Assembly: GCA_039707465.1 (NCBI GenBank)
Contig: CM077652.1
Location: forward strand, 37,578,118 to 37,642,117
Length of the DNA: 64,000 bases
Direction of reading: 5' to 3'
Source: Rhabdophis nuchalis
Lineage: Eukaryota > Chordata > Lepidosauria > Squamata > Natricidae
A program made the position numbers and the translations under genes. Below, piece by piece: positions 1 through 10,500 of this stretch (position 1 is its first letter; every line of letters begins with the position of its first letter). The notes beneath the pieces are model-generated. The model did no database searches, was not told the DNA's origin, and saw only the letters and a program-made list of their open reading frames with translations.

Positions 1-1827
1 GGGGACGTCGGAGGTGGGTCTTGAGGTTCCATTCTGGGAGGAGTTTGACTCTGTTACTTCCGACGATATGGACAGGTTGCGTAGGCGACTGCGAGCTACG
101 ACATGTTTACTGGACCCGTGTCCCTCCTGGCTTGTACTGGCATCCTGGGAGGTTACACGAGGCTGGCTCCAGGAGGTTGTCAACGCTTCTCTTAGTGAGG
201 GTTTCTTGCCTGCCTCCCTTAAAGAGGCGATGGTGAGACCCCTCCTGAAGAAGCCCTCTCTGGACCCAGCTTTGTTAGTCAACTATCATCCCGTCTCCAA
301 CCTTTGCTTTCTGGCGAAGGTTGTAGAGAGTGTGGTGGCACAACAGTTTCCACGCCACTTGGAGGAAATTGATTATCTGGACCCGCGCCAGTCCGGCTTC
401 TGGCCTGGCCACAGCACGGAGACGGCATTGGTCGCATTGGTGGATGATCTCTGGAGGGCTGTTCCTCCATCCTGGTCCTATTAGACCTCTCGGCGGCTTT
501 TGATACCATCGACCATGGTATCCTATTGCATCAACTGGAGGGGTTGGGGGTGAGGGGCACCGTTTTGCGGTGGTTCTCCTCCTACCTCTCTGGTTGAGCG
601 CAATTTGTATTGGCAGGGGGGCAGAGGTCGACCTCGAGGCCACTCACTTGTGGGGTGCCACAAGGGTTGGTCCTCTCGCCTCTCCTGTTCAATGCATATA
701 TGAAGCCGCTGGGCGAGATCATACGTGGGTTTGGGGTAGATTACCATCTGTACGTGGATGACACCCAGTTGTGCATCTCTACCCCAAACCACCCCAACGA
801 TGCTGTCGAAGTGATGTCCCGGTGTCTGGAAGCCGTACGGATGTGGATGGGAAGTAACAGACTCAAGCTCAACCCGTCCAAGACTGAGTGGCTGTGGCTA
901 CCGACGCCCCGGTTCAACCAGTTGATTCCATCACTGGCCATTGGGGGCGAACATCTGGCCCCCGTGGATCGGGTATGCAATTTGGGCGTCCTTCTAGATG
1001 CCTGGCTGTCAATGGACGACCATGTGACAGCCGTGGCAAGGGGGGCGTTTCACCAGGTTCGCCTGGTGCGCCAATTGCGTCCCCTATTGGACCGGGACGC
1101 CCTCCGCACAGTCACTCATGCGCTTGTGACGTCCCGTCTAGACTACTGCAACGCTCTCTACATGGGGCTCCCCTTGAGATGCACCCGAAGGCTGCAGTTG
1201 GTTCAGAATGCGGCTGCGCGGGCAGTTTCGGGAGTCTCTAGATACTCCCACGTAACACCTCTCCTGCGCGGGCTGCACTGGCTGCCTGTGGCTTTTCGGG
1301 TGCGTTTCAAGGTGTTGATTATCATCTTCAAAGCGCTCCATGGCACAGGACCTAGTTATTTGCGGGATCGTATCCTGCCCCATACATCCCTTCGGCCGAT
1401 TCGCTCACACAGAGAGGGACTTCTCCGGGTGCCGTCCACCAGGCTGTGCCAGCGGGCGACGCCCAGGGGAAGGGCCTTCTCTGTGGCAGGCCCGACCCTC
1501 TGGAATGACCTTCCCCCTGACATTAGAACGACCACGGACCTCCGCTCTTTCCGCCAGAAACTCAAAACCCACTTGTTTCATCTAGCCGGCCTGGCCTAAT
1601 TCCAGCTTTCCCACCTCAGTCTGTATTTTTAAATTTTGCGATTTGGTTTTAAGGTTAAGTTTTTAATTTTTATAAATTTGTACAGGGGTTTATTTAATTC
1701 AATTTTAGTTTTATGTATTATTGATTGTAATGGTTTTAATTTGTACCTGTACACCGCCCCGAGTCCCTTCGGGGAGAGGGGGCGGTCTAGAAGTCCAATA
1801 AATAAATAAATAAATAAATAAATAAAT
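1..1827 (+). mobile_element. L2-clade LINE, 3' part, cut by the window edge
   Basis: Reverse-transcriptase-coding part and 3' end of an L2-type non-LTR retrotransposon. The coding part ends near 1599 and is followed by about 150 bases of AT-rich 3' UTR, a short GC-rich stem-loop (1754-1784) and an (AATA)n tail at 1797-1827. The 5' part lies beyond the window. The downstream flank (1828 on) is CR1 sequence, so this L2 probably landed in or beside an older CR1. Assignment to the L2 clade is from the RT motifs and the typical C-terminal region; I did not compare it with a repeat library. Confidence 0.9.
14..1599 (+). pseudogene. L2 ORF2 (reverse transcriptase), broken
   Basis: Encodes the linker and RT of an L2 ORF2 protein. 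Visible RT motifs: the NYxPVSN block near 281-301, FRPGHSTE-like (here FWPGHSTE) near 397-421, GVPQG-like (here GVPQGL) near 652, and a YVDD active site near 751 where the other copies here have YADD. The reading frame is lost near 459-465, where about a dozen bases present in the other copies are missing. A TGA at about 595-597 then interrupts the motif-A to motif-B stretch. From 610 to 1599 the frame is open again to the natural stop, ending in the conserved KTHLFHLAGLA. It cannot make an intact enzyme. Confidence 0.88.
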
Positions 1828-2246
1828 ACTTGAACATTGGGCCATATCCAACAAAATGCAATTCAGTGGTGAGAAAAATAACAAGCAAGAACAACCAACA
1901 AACAACCAAGAAGCAATGGGAGGGAGATTCAATCTGGAAATGAGGACTTTTCTGACAGCAAGACTGATTAATCAATGGAACCCTTTGCCTCCCATGGTTG
2001 TGGCTCTTCCATTGCTGGAGATTTTCAAGAAAAGGTTGGGCAACCATTTGTCCAGTATGGTATAAGAACTCCTGCCTTGGGTCCCTTCCAGCCCTAGGAT
2101 TCTATGGCTCATTAAGTGCCATGTTCCCCCTTTGCCAGAGGCCTTCAAACAGGGGCTGGGTAGCCCTTGGCCTAAAATGCTTGCTCAGAAGGATCAGGGG
2201 GGTAAGGCCCTTCCAGCTCTGGGACTCAATGATTCATTAAGAATCT
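1828..2246 (+). mobile_element. CR1 LINE 3' fragments (two tails)
   Basis: Two CR1-type 3' ends in tandem. The first (1828-2108) carries the CR1 phrases for the end of RT followed by 'ggttgggcaaccatttgtcc' and a tail ending in 'aggattctatgg'. The second (about 2130-2246) repeats a diverged version ending in 'caatgattc'. CR1 elements end in short octamer-like repeats rather than poly-A, as seen here. Both are 5'-truncated fragments with no coding capacity. Confidence 0.75.
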
Positions 2247-2305
2247 GGCAGTTGATCTGTCTGGAGAGGGATCATCTCACTCAAATGCCTTTTCTTTCAG
2301 TGATG

Positions 2306-4085
2306 TTTTTTTTTGTTTGTAAATGTTTTATTGGTTTTAACACATTTATGGGAAAAGGGTATATAGGTACATAAAAATTTTTGGTAGCTCCCATGCTGAT
2401 AGTAGAAATCCCCCCGAATCTCACAGATTTACAAATTTAAATATAACATATAAAGGATAAGCATAAACAGAATTCTTACTTTATATCAACCGTATGTTCA
2501 ATCATTTCTTTCTTTGCCATTTTCTATTATATCGACAATTACAATAATATTTCAAATACAATTACTTTTGTGACCTGAGCCTTTTCGATATTGCTCCCTC
2601 CTTGCTGTCCCCAGGTGGAGGCATAGCCCCCTCCGTTCCCATATCTTGTGTCTTGCTGCCCTTTTCTCCGCCTCCACTATCTTTATCTTCTAGACGGGAA
2701 GAATGTTTTTTAATAAAGGCTTCTGCCTCATTTATTGTCTTAATCCTAATTCTGCTTCCCTCCCAGAAAATCAACATTCCCTCTGGCACTAACCATCTAA
2801 ACCAAACTCATCTGTTATATAGTTTCTTTGACAAGAAGGAATATTTCCTCCTCGTCTCTCTTATTTTTTTCGGAATTTGTTTTAGAATGGTAATTTCTTT
2901 ATCTTGATATCTTAAAGGTCCACCCCTTTGGGCCTCCAGTACCTCATCCCTCGTGGTCCTCCTGAGAAATTTGACATGTACCTCTCTTGGGACATTATGG
3001 GTTCCAGCATATGCTGAATTAATTCTATAAACCAGGTCCATATCCCACCACAATTGTTCTTTATCTCTTTCAAGCTCTCTCCAGCAGCTTCTTTTTGTAA
3101 CAATGAAGTAATTTTCGATTGCTGCATACTTGGGTTTGAAGTTGCTGAGGGAGGAGCCGATAATGATTTGCCCGTTGGTGGTTTCTTAGGACCCATTGTC
3201 TAAATTCAAAGTTAGTAAATCTTTTTGCAAGGAAAATGGCGTCAGAGGGCGTGTGGCTGGGTCAGTCCGAGGTATCAGGAAAGTCCGAAAGCAAAAAGTT
3301 AGTTCTCCTTCAACTGTACCAAGGCACAGAGGCACATCAGAAAAAAGAAAGCCATATAATCAAAATCCAGAAAGTCCACGCAGCAGGGGAGATCCAGAGA
3401 GAGCCCTCCGGGAAGGTATTAAAAGACACCAAGAGTTTCCCAAAGGCGGTTACAAAAGGCAGACTTCATTTGTAAATGCAAAGATGAGAACAAAGGGAAG
3501 CCATCTTTCCTCCTCCCTTTCGCAGAAAGAAGAGTAAAAGTTACAATTTAAAAAAAAAATCAGCTCAGCAATCACCTCCTGTAATTGCGATTCAGTCTTT
3601 TCCACATAGATAGTTCAAATGGCAAGTCAGCCTTTGTTCTCTCTCCATTCTGGTACGGAGAGAGGGAGCTTAGATGCTGCTTTGTCCGAGGGGGGGGGGT
3701 TAAAAAAGAGAGAAACACCCCCCTCTAATCTCCGTTTGAATAGATTGAGCAGAAACTTACAGTGATCTGTTGCTTATCCATTATCAGTCGTCAAAGAGAT
3801 TGGGAGGGGCTCCCCACCACCAGCATTTCATCCACTCTTCCTTATTTAATTCATTTCTCCCAGAATTCCTTCGGCGAAGAGGCAAACATGCCCCCCTACA
3901 GCTTCTCGGCTCCTGGGGTGAGGCTGGAAACACCCCCATCAGCTGCTGCTGGGTTTGGGGGCTTCCAGCAAGCCACCCCATGGCAGGGGGCCCCTCCAAG
4001 GCCCCCTGTGCTCCTAAAGAGCCCACTGAGAAGACAGATGGCAGACGAACACGTCCATCACCTACGGAAACCGGAAGTGAAGTCC
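2306..4085 (-). mobile_element. internally deleted L1 (ORF1 without ORF2), with target duplications
   Basis: On the - strand the order is: presumed 5' UTR (4085-3197), remnant ORF1 (3196-2562), 3' UTR, and a terminal A-run seen as T's from 2306. It is bounded by a 12-base direct repeat, CTTTCAGTGATG at 2294-2305 and CTTTCAGCGATG at 4086-4097, which differ at one base and fit an L1 target-site duplication. No ORF2 (endonuclease/RT) sequence lies between ORF1 and the 3' UTR, so this is a half-L1. The 3' UTR resembles the short L1 3' end at 46937-47088. The 5' UTR limits are inferred from the target duplication alone. Confidence 0.72.
2562..3196 (-). pseudogene. L1 ORF1p-like RNA-binding protein, broken
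   Basis: Starts at the ATG read from 3196 (MGPKKPPTGKS..., a basic N-terminus). The later part matches L1 ORF1p: PREVHVKFLRR (second half of the RRM), then RWLVPEGMLIFWEG and a Glu/Ala-rich helix typical of the C-terminal domain. The coiled-coil and the first half of the RRM are missing or very short: about 210 codons remain against roughly 300 or more in normal ORF1p. A frameshift lies near 3060-3110 and an in-frame TGA at 2808-2810. Without the coiled coil it could not form the usual trimer. Confidence 0.75.
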
Positions 4086-4097
4086 CTTTCAGCGATG

Positions 4098-5265
4098 TTT
4101 TGTAGACTTTTAGGGTTTAATTTTAGGAAACTGTCTTCTTTGTTTGAGACAAAGCCATTTCCTCTGATGTGCCGAAACTAGACAATTCAGGGCTAGTGAT
4201 GAGAGCAAAAACCTGCCATCCTGGGCCCAACGTTTGGGAAGCCAGGCTCTGCCTCTCCCAAGCCAGGACAAAGGGTGAGTGACGGAGGAGTAACACCTCC
4301 TTAAAAAACCTGGGTCCAGCTGGCCCGGCTGGGAGCACCTCGTAAGGGCCCCTTCCCAGGGTTACGGGAGAAGACGGTCAACAGTTTGGAAGGCGGAAGA
4401 GGGCTCTACGTCCCAATGGCAGATAAAAGCGGCAGAACCATCTTCGAGGAGAAGGGAAACTCTGACTACAAACCTCCACCACCTTGTGGCTCTATCTACT
4501 ACTGGGAAAGGCTTTGGGAGTCAACCTCCCGGAAAAATCTGCAGCTGGAGTCCCGGAAGCAGTTCGTGAGCACCTTCTGGGAACTCCTGCGATGCAGCTG
4601 GAACCCATCGCATCGGCTCTGCCCTTCCATCGGACTATTTCAGTGACATGGAGAGGGAGGATCTGCTGCTTGGGTAGCAGCCTATCCTCCATATTAATCT
4701 CCCCAGGCCTCGTGCTCTGGAGAGGACCCTCCAGCTTGACCTCTTCCCTGAGCATGATACCACCGTCTTTGGAGACTGAAGGATGCCAATGCAGATGAGA
4801 GCAAGCAAGCCATAGGGTGGCTCAAATCCTGGCTCAAATCGAGAAAAAAGCCTGGCAGGAAAGGAGGAGATGCAAGATATTTTACAAGAGACGAAAGGCT
4901 TCCCGCCACCATCAGCTATCTCAAATCACATAAATTTGCAACGAGGAATTTTATCTAGAAACGTCTGGCTTTTCTCACAAAGCTTTTATTGCACATCAAT
5001 GATTTGTTGCTTTTTGATACAACACATCCTATAAGACATCCATGTAATCATAGTTTCGCTGCCCTGTAAAGAGTTCCCCTTAAGCAACACTTTGATTTGT
5101 CTGAAGTGGTTTATATGTTCAGAGAGCAAAAAAGCCACTTTTCAAAAATATGGAGTGTCCCTCTCTCAGACGGAGGGAAAAGCTTCCCTCCAGCTGCAGC
5201 CCAACCCAAGAGCTTCTGGGCAATCACTGCAATCACTGGGATGCACATTTAGTTTAAACGGTGTC
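4098..5265. other. no recognisable gene or repeat
   Basis: Mixed-composition DNA after the L1 target duplication. Short open frames on both strands show no domain I recognise, and no clear repeat ends are visible. Confidence 0.5.
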
Positions 5266-5267
<2 letters not shown>

Positions 5268-5301
<34 letters not shown>

Positions 5302-5324
5302 ACAATACAATACAATACAGGACA
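5268..5324. repeat. (CA)n followed by (ACAAT)n microsatellite
   Basis: About 15 CA units run directly into four to five ACAAT units. The array abuts the truncated 5' edge of the L2 fragment that starts near 5333. Confidence 0.95.
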
Positions 5325-5332
5325 CAATATAC

Positions 5333-6003
5333 TGGACTACTGTAACTCCCTCTACATGGGGCTCCCCTTGAGGTGCACCCGGAGGCTTCAGTTAGTTCAG
5401 AATGCAGCCGCGCGAGCAATTATGGGAACCACTAGGTTTACCCATGTAACACCGCTCTTGCGCGAGCTGCACTGGCTGCCTGTCGTCTTCCGGGTGCGCT
5501 TCAAGGTGTTGGTTATCATCTTTAAAGCGCTCCATGGCTCGGGACCTAGCTACCTGCGGGATCGGATACTGCCTCACACATCCTCACGGCCGATTCGCTC
5601 CCACAGAGAGGGACTTCTCCGGGTGCCGTCCACTAGACTTTGTCAGCGGGCGATGCCCAGGGGAAGGGCTCTCTCTGTGGCGGGCCCGGCCCTCTGGAAC
5701 GACCTTCCCCCCGATATTAGAACGACCACGGACCTCCGCTCCTTCCGCCTGAAACTAAAGACACATCTTTTCCGCCTGGCCGGCCTAGGGTAGTCTCTCT
5801 CTCTATGGGTTTTTTAATTGTTTATGTATATTGAGTGGGGATTTTTAGTTAATGGGATTTTAGCACAGGAGTTTGTTTAATCTGTTTTAAATTGTATGTA
5901 TTTTTGTATATTTATGGTTTTTATTCTCCCTGTGCACCGCCCCGAGTCCCTGTGGGGAGAGGGAGCGGTTAATAAATTCAGCTTTATTATTATTATTATT
6001 ATA
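5333..6003 (+). mobile_element. L2 LINE 3' fragment
   Basis: 5'-truncated L2 copy that begins inside RT at LDYCNSLYMGLPL and stays in one open frame to its stop at 5793 (KTHLFRLAGLG). A 3' UTR follows, with the GC-rich stem-loop near 5937-5970 and an (ATT)n tail at 5986-6001. It belongs to the same subfamily as the copies at 13.5-18 kb and 57.6-59.5 kb, judged from the PPDIRTTTDLRSF segment and the ATT tail. Confidence 0.9.
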
Positions 6004-6479
6004 TTAAATTAATAGTAAACCATAATAAAAGCACAATTTGATTATTATCATTATTCTACCAGCTACCTCAGGTGGAATCCACCCAGGCAGCCCATCTAAC
6101 CCCAGGTGGGTATGCTGATGCCTCCCCCCACCTCCATGGGCATCTTAAATGACCCCCCCTCCCCCGATCCTCTGGACTACAGAAGCCGCCTTGGGAGATC
6201 TTTATACTACGTATCTCCTACTGGTGAGGAAGAGCTTTCAGGGTCAGGGATCAGTTGGAGACACAAACATTTTAAAACGGTGCCTTGTTTTACCTGGCTG
6301 TTGTTTCATTGTATATTGTGTGTCACAAGGAGCCTCCACCAAGTAGGGAAATATAAAAGCAAAGTAAAAACAAACAATGGAGGGTCACTGAAGTTTAATA
6401 CCTGTCAACGCACCTGGCGATGGTCTCAGCGTATGAAAGAGGGCAATTGTGGAATGTAGGAGGATTAAACGGTAAAGAA
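6004..6479. other. no recognisable gene or repeat
   Basis: AT-rich then mixed sequence with no motif, repeat end or conserved coding pattern that I can identify. Confidence 0.5.
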
Positions 6480-6890
6480 AACACACTGAAAACGAACTCG
6501 GAGAAATAAAAATAGGTTGCGTGTCTGTGAAATTGAAAGAAAGGCAAAGAATGCAGAGGAGATGAATAAAGGTGATCAGATCCTGCAGAGCGCAGTTGAG
6601 GGAAATAAGCAGGGAAGGGAAGGTGCCGGCTTCATGATGAATGAAAGAGCTCGAATTCTATAAGAAAGTAGGAATTCGTGTCACTTAAATTGAGGTGGGT
6701 GTGGATGAAAGGAAGAATGCATAGAGGGATAATCGTGGCATATTATGCGCCAGTGAATGGAGATCATGAAACCACCAAGGAGGAATTTTAGGAAAAATCA
6801 CTCTGAATGAAAGGAAACGGGGTGGGGGTGGGGAAGGTCACCTTGTTAGGTGACATTAATGGGAACAAAAGAAGAGAGCCTGGAAAAGGG
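6480..6890 (+). mobile_element. decayed non-LTR endonuclease fragment, family unclear
   Basis: Around 6735-6795 the + strand reads AYYAPVNGDHETTKEEF, the pattern of an apurinic-like endonuclease (YxP..., then Glu-rich, then FW) found in LINE ORF2. A diverged GD-N-G block follows near 6850. Stops and frameshifts surround it. It is not the L2 or BovB-like type seen elsewhere here; I cannot name the clade. The C-terminal RT remnant at 37.15-37.79 kb may be from the same family. Confidence 0.45.
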
Positions 6891-6913
6891 GATTGGCCCC
6901 TTCAGAAAGTCCC

Positions 6914-7160
6914 GAAGGTGCCTCCCCCCCCAAGAGCCAACTGGACTTTGTTTTTTTCTCTGAAGATGTTTCGCTTCCCATAACTGAAGCTCAGAGCTGA
7001 AGAAGCTTCTTGGATGAGAAGCAAAACGTCTTCAAAGAAAACGCCAGAAAGTCCAGTTGTTTCCTTAAAAACCACCTTTGGAACAATCGTGACTGGATGA
7101 CAGAGAATCTCTACAGACCTCAAGAATAAACGAGAATGGTCTTTGCTGACACAAAACATC
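6914..7160. repeat. inverted repeat unit of a recurrent palindromic element
   Basis: Two head-to-head copies of one motif: AACTGGACTTT...GAAGATGTTTCGCTTC (about 6938-6977) and its diverged reverse complement GAGAAGCAAAACGTCTTC...AAAGTCCAGTT (about 7016-7058), with the pairing extending into both flanks. Single copies of the same motif occur at 11532-11585 (+), 20363-20540 (+) and 27015-27180 (-). The phrase is common in squamate and fish genomes. I suspect it is a terminal part of a Penelope-like element but cannot show it: no RT or GIY-YIG sequence adjoins it. Confidence 0.6.
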
Positions 7161-7834
7161 TCTTTTAGCATAACTATCCATGTAGATCTACAGAAAAAGA
7201 ACAAATACAAATGTTTTAACTGTGTCAAGTTCCCAGGAGAAAACCTAACAAATTTACAAGCCTCGAGACAAGGTTAAAAAAAAAAAAATCCAATCATTTA
7301 TTAGGATTAACATCCTGGCATTTTTTAGTTGCAGACATCTTTTTTGCTTTCTTTATCTGCTTTTGAACTTTGTCCGCATTACTGTCCTTCCCTCAGCCTT
7401 CGTCATAAATCACAGCCAATGAGAGATGGTAGTTTAGACATGCGCATTCACAGGCCAGTTTGAGATTCCTTTTTGACCGCAGGAATGTCTGGAATGCTCC
7501 TCACTATGGCAGTTTGATAGTAGTCATAAACTGACATCCTGCTTGTCATGAAAAATCAATCCATCAGAGGGAAATTCAACCAAGGCCACAAGGCTCATGA
7601 AAGATTCTGAATGGGATAAGGAGAAGAGATGATGTGGACAACGTGGGATGGAATGGGGCATGGAGTGGAGGTTCTGAGACGTGTGCCGGAAAGATCACCA
7701 GAGCGGAAAGGAAAGGGAGGCTTATAAAGCTTTCCTGCCCAATGAGAAAAAGATGAAAAGGCTGCAGGTTCTGATGGGAGAACTGGGGACTCCACTACCC
7801 TTCCCTCCTCCAAAGAAAACGGTGAACACGTGCA
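7161..7834. other. no recognisable gene; short A-run
   Basis: Holds an A-run at 7276-7287 and AT-rich sequence. No coding pattern or clear repeat end is visible. Confidence 0.45.
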
Positions 7835-7844
7835 AACAGCACAA

Positions 7845-8005
7845 AAGCCGAAAATGGCAAAAATGGAGAAAAAGGCAAAAACAGGAAAAGGCGAAAAGGC
7901 AAAAAATAAATAAATCTGCAAATGGTAAAAATGGTGCAAAGGCTCAAAAGGTGTAAATGGTGTAAAAGGCGAAAATGGCAAAAACGTGCAAATGGTGCAA
8001 AGAGC
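7845..8005. repeat. degenerate A-rich minisatellite, unit about 9-12 bases
   Basis: Repeated variants of 'aaaatggc', 'aaaaggcg' and 'aaatggtgc' over about 160 bases, without a fixed period. It opens long frames on both strands purely through composition, so I annotate no protein from it. Confidence 0.75.
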
Positions 8006-8524
8006 CCCAAAGACCCCCCAGGCAAAGGACCTTCCCTGGCCTGGCCTGGATGAAGAAGCCACCAGGGGTTGCCGAGCCTGCTGGGCAGAATCCGAATTGA
8101 AAGGAACAGGAAGGTTTGGGAAGGGCGCTTGAAGGAGGAGCCGATCTGCGCATGCTCCGTTGCACTCTTCTTCAGGGCAGAGTCAGGAATGCTTCCCTGC
8201 ACCTGGCTGTCCAGCGCCAGAGACTTCTGGCTGCTCCTCTTTCTCCAGGAGTCGAGACGATTTTGTGCCACAAGCCTCTCGGAGTGACCGTGGCTGGCCA
8301 GCTCCCACCGTTTCCCCTCTTTCCCAGAGGTTCTTCCCCTTCAGCATTTCCAGCTATGGGATCCTGGCCACCTTCTGCCCCAGGTCAGCGACATCGAATC
8401 TTCTGGATGTTGAAACAAGGACAATTCTGTGGTCCTTTTCTCCTCAGGTGCACGCCACCTTCAGCCAATTCCCCCCTGTTCCTTAGGATAAGCCCTGAGA
8501 TAGGATAAGGCCTCTTGTTCCTTC
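8006..8524. other. no recognisable gene or repeat
   Basis: GC-moderate sequence with only overlapping short open frames in several phases, none with a recognisable domain. Confidence 0.45.
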
Positions 8525-8529
8525 TTGAT

Positions 8530-9370
8530 TAATTGATTGATTGATTGGCAGCTTACATAGAAATAAAGCAGGAACATAAAAAAAAAAAAAGTACAACTAG
8601 GACGTATAAAAGCCAACTCCAACCATGGTCATAATCTCAACCATCAAAGGATGGCTCCACCATCGTCCTGACCCAAAGTCCAGGGCAAAAGCAGGTTCCC
8701 CAGACTTTGTGAAAGGAGAGCAGGGTTGGGGCTGTCTGGGTCTCCAGAGGGGTCCTGCCTGAAGGAGGAGCCCCGTGGCAGAGAAGGGGCGTCTGCTGGG
8801 CCCCACCAGGTGGCATTCCTTCACAGAGGGAGCTGAAGAACACCTCCCCCTCCCCCCATTGCAGCTCACAGGGTGGGCAGAGATGACGGGAGATGTGTGG
8901 CTCAGCCAATGACCTGGTTCAGGGCTAAACTTCAGTAGCTAACACCCTGAATCGCACCCATAAACTGGCGGCTTAGGAGCCAGCAAAGCTCATAAAGTGG
9001 TGGTATTACTGGTACTGGCCATACTCTGCTACCCTCATGAGCACCTTTGCTGCCGCATTCTGGATCAGTGGCCGTTTCTGTAGGGTCTCCAAGGGCAGCC
9101 CCATGTAGAGTGCATTGTAGCGTGACCACGACCTCTGAATCCAAAAATGGATGCAATTAATGAACCACAAGATGGATCTCTGCAAAAGCCATGATTTCCA
9201 CCTGCTCCTTAACTGAAGAGAAGAGTCCAAGATGACCCCCAAAGGGCCAAAGAGTTCTGCCTGGGAGAGTGCAGCCTCATCCAGAAGTTCTATGGAAGAC
9301 CCCCAGATCCAGAGGCCATCAAACCCTTAGTCTTGCCAAGGTGAAGCCTGCTCTTCTCCATCAAGCGGAA
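8530..9370 (-). mobile_element. older L2/CR1-like LINE, 3' half
   Basis: On the - strand the protein fragment read from about 9242 to 9006 has ALYMGLPLETLQKRPLIQNAAA, the diverged counterpart of the YMGLPLRCTRRLQLVQNAAAR block of the young L2 copies. The presumed 3' end lies at 8530-8550 with an (AATC)n-like tail, seen on + as 'gattgattgatt'. It is much more decayed than the young L2s and has a different 3' UTR, so it is a separate, older family. The 5' limit is uncertain. Confidence 0.65.
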
Positions 9371-9844
9371 CTCTTCTGACCACACAGTAGAGTCGAAGTT
9401 GGTATCATTTTCACAGGACTTGAGACCAAATCAGGAAAGGCAACTTCCCCTTTGCAGCCACTTCCAGCAGGACGTTTGAGCCATGAAAATGGCAAATAGA
9501 AGCTGGGGGGAGGGGGAACGTTACCCCTCACAGTTGCCCCCTCATCTTCCAGGATGCATGGTCTGGGTGTTAGAGGGGAGATTGTGCCTCCTGCCCAAGT
9601 TGTCCCACGGGGAAGGGGGAGGCTCTGCTGCAGCCCCCTCTGCCAGCTGAGGCTTATTTGCAAAGCTTAATCAGAGAAGGAAAAACTTGAAACAGATGCC
9701 CAAATCCGATGGATTCAGCTGGGCACCCAATAGAGAGGCCCGTAGCCAGTAGGAAAAGCAGCAGCACCACCTAGTGGCTAATCTCTGCTCCTCCGGATTC
9801 ACACCTGGCATCTTTGGCCAAATTCAGAATCACAGCATTCAGGC
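9371..9844. other. unclassified sequence containing one copy of a 45-base direct repeat
   Basis: The block at 9658-9702 (starting TTTGCAAAGCTTAA) recurs at 10951-10998 with a few substitutions. The rest shows no recognisable gene. Confidence 0.45.
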
Positions 9845-10375
9845 TGAGCCTCTACCAAGAGATGGCCTTCTGCCCCCGAGAGCCTCCCACCGCCCAGGAC
9901 GCTCCCACAGAGAGGCTCTCCTCAGGGTGCCCTCGGCTAGACAATGTCGACTGGCGACACCCAGGGGGAGAGCCTTCTCAGTGGGAGCCCCTGTCCTCTG
10001 GAACGAAGGGCCCCCGGAGTTAAGAATTATCCCTGGCCTAAGCTCCTTCCGCCGTGCTCTCAAAACTTTTCTTTTTGAATAAGCCGGGTTGGTGTAAATA
10101 CAAATTTTATTAATTTTAATTTGGGTTTGTTGGTTTTTAATCTTATTATGGGCCAAATTATTTAATATAATTAACCTCCATTACTGACTTTTAGATAGTT
10201 TTAAATTTTGGGATTTTAATTTGTTTTTTAGCGCGGGACTTTATTAGAATAAGTTTTTTTAAAAAAAATTTATGTTTTGTATGTGTTTTTAGTATTCCTG
10301 TGCGCCGCCCTGGGTCCGTTTGGAGAAGGGCGGGGTATAAATTTAATAAAATAAATAAATAAATAAATAAAATAA
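9845..10375 (+). mobile_element. L2 LINE 3' fragment (second subfamily)
   Basis: Diverged C-terminal L2 coding sequence (SHREALLRVPSARQCRLA near 9905-9955, then RGRAFSVGAPVLWNE) ends at the stop near 10080. A 3' UTR and the GC-rich stem-loop near 10303-10335 follow, with an (AATA)n tail to 10375. The stem-loop sequence is the 'gccgccctgggtccgtttgg' type shared with the copies at 21.4 and 39.3 kb. Confidence 0.82.
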
Positions 10376-10500
10376 TATGTTTTTAAAATTGTTTTTAACT
10401 TTTATATATCTGTGTTTTATTTTGGCTGTACACTGCCCCGAGTCCTTCAGGAGTAGAACGGTATAAAAATTAAATAAATCTAATCTAAATCTAATCTAAA
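10376..10500 (+). mobile_element. L2-like 3' end with (ATCTA)n tail
   Basis: A second, shorter 3' end directly after the previous element: 'ctgtacactgccccgagtcc', then a region that could pair as a weak stem, then 'ataaatctaatctaaatcta'. It lacks coding sequence. Confidence 0.6.

Noticed and set aside
6960..7045. Hammerhead ribozyme in the recurrent palindromic repeat
   Set aside because: GATGAG, AAAAC and GTC appear in the right order, but the core reads TGGATGA instead of CTGATGA and one copy lacks the GAAA, so no intact catalytic core is present in this window.
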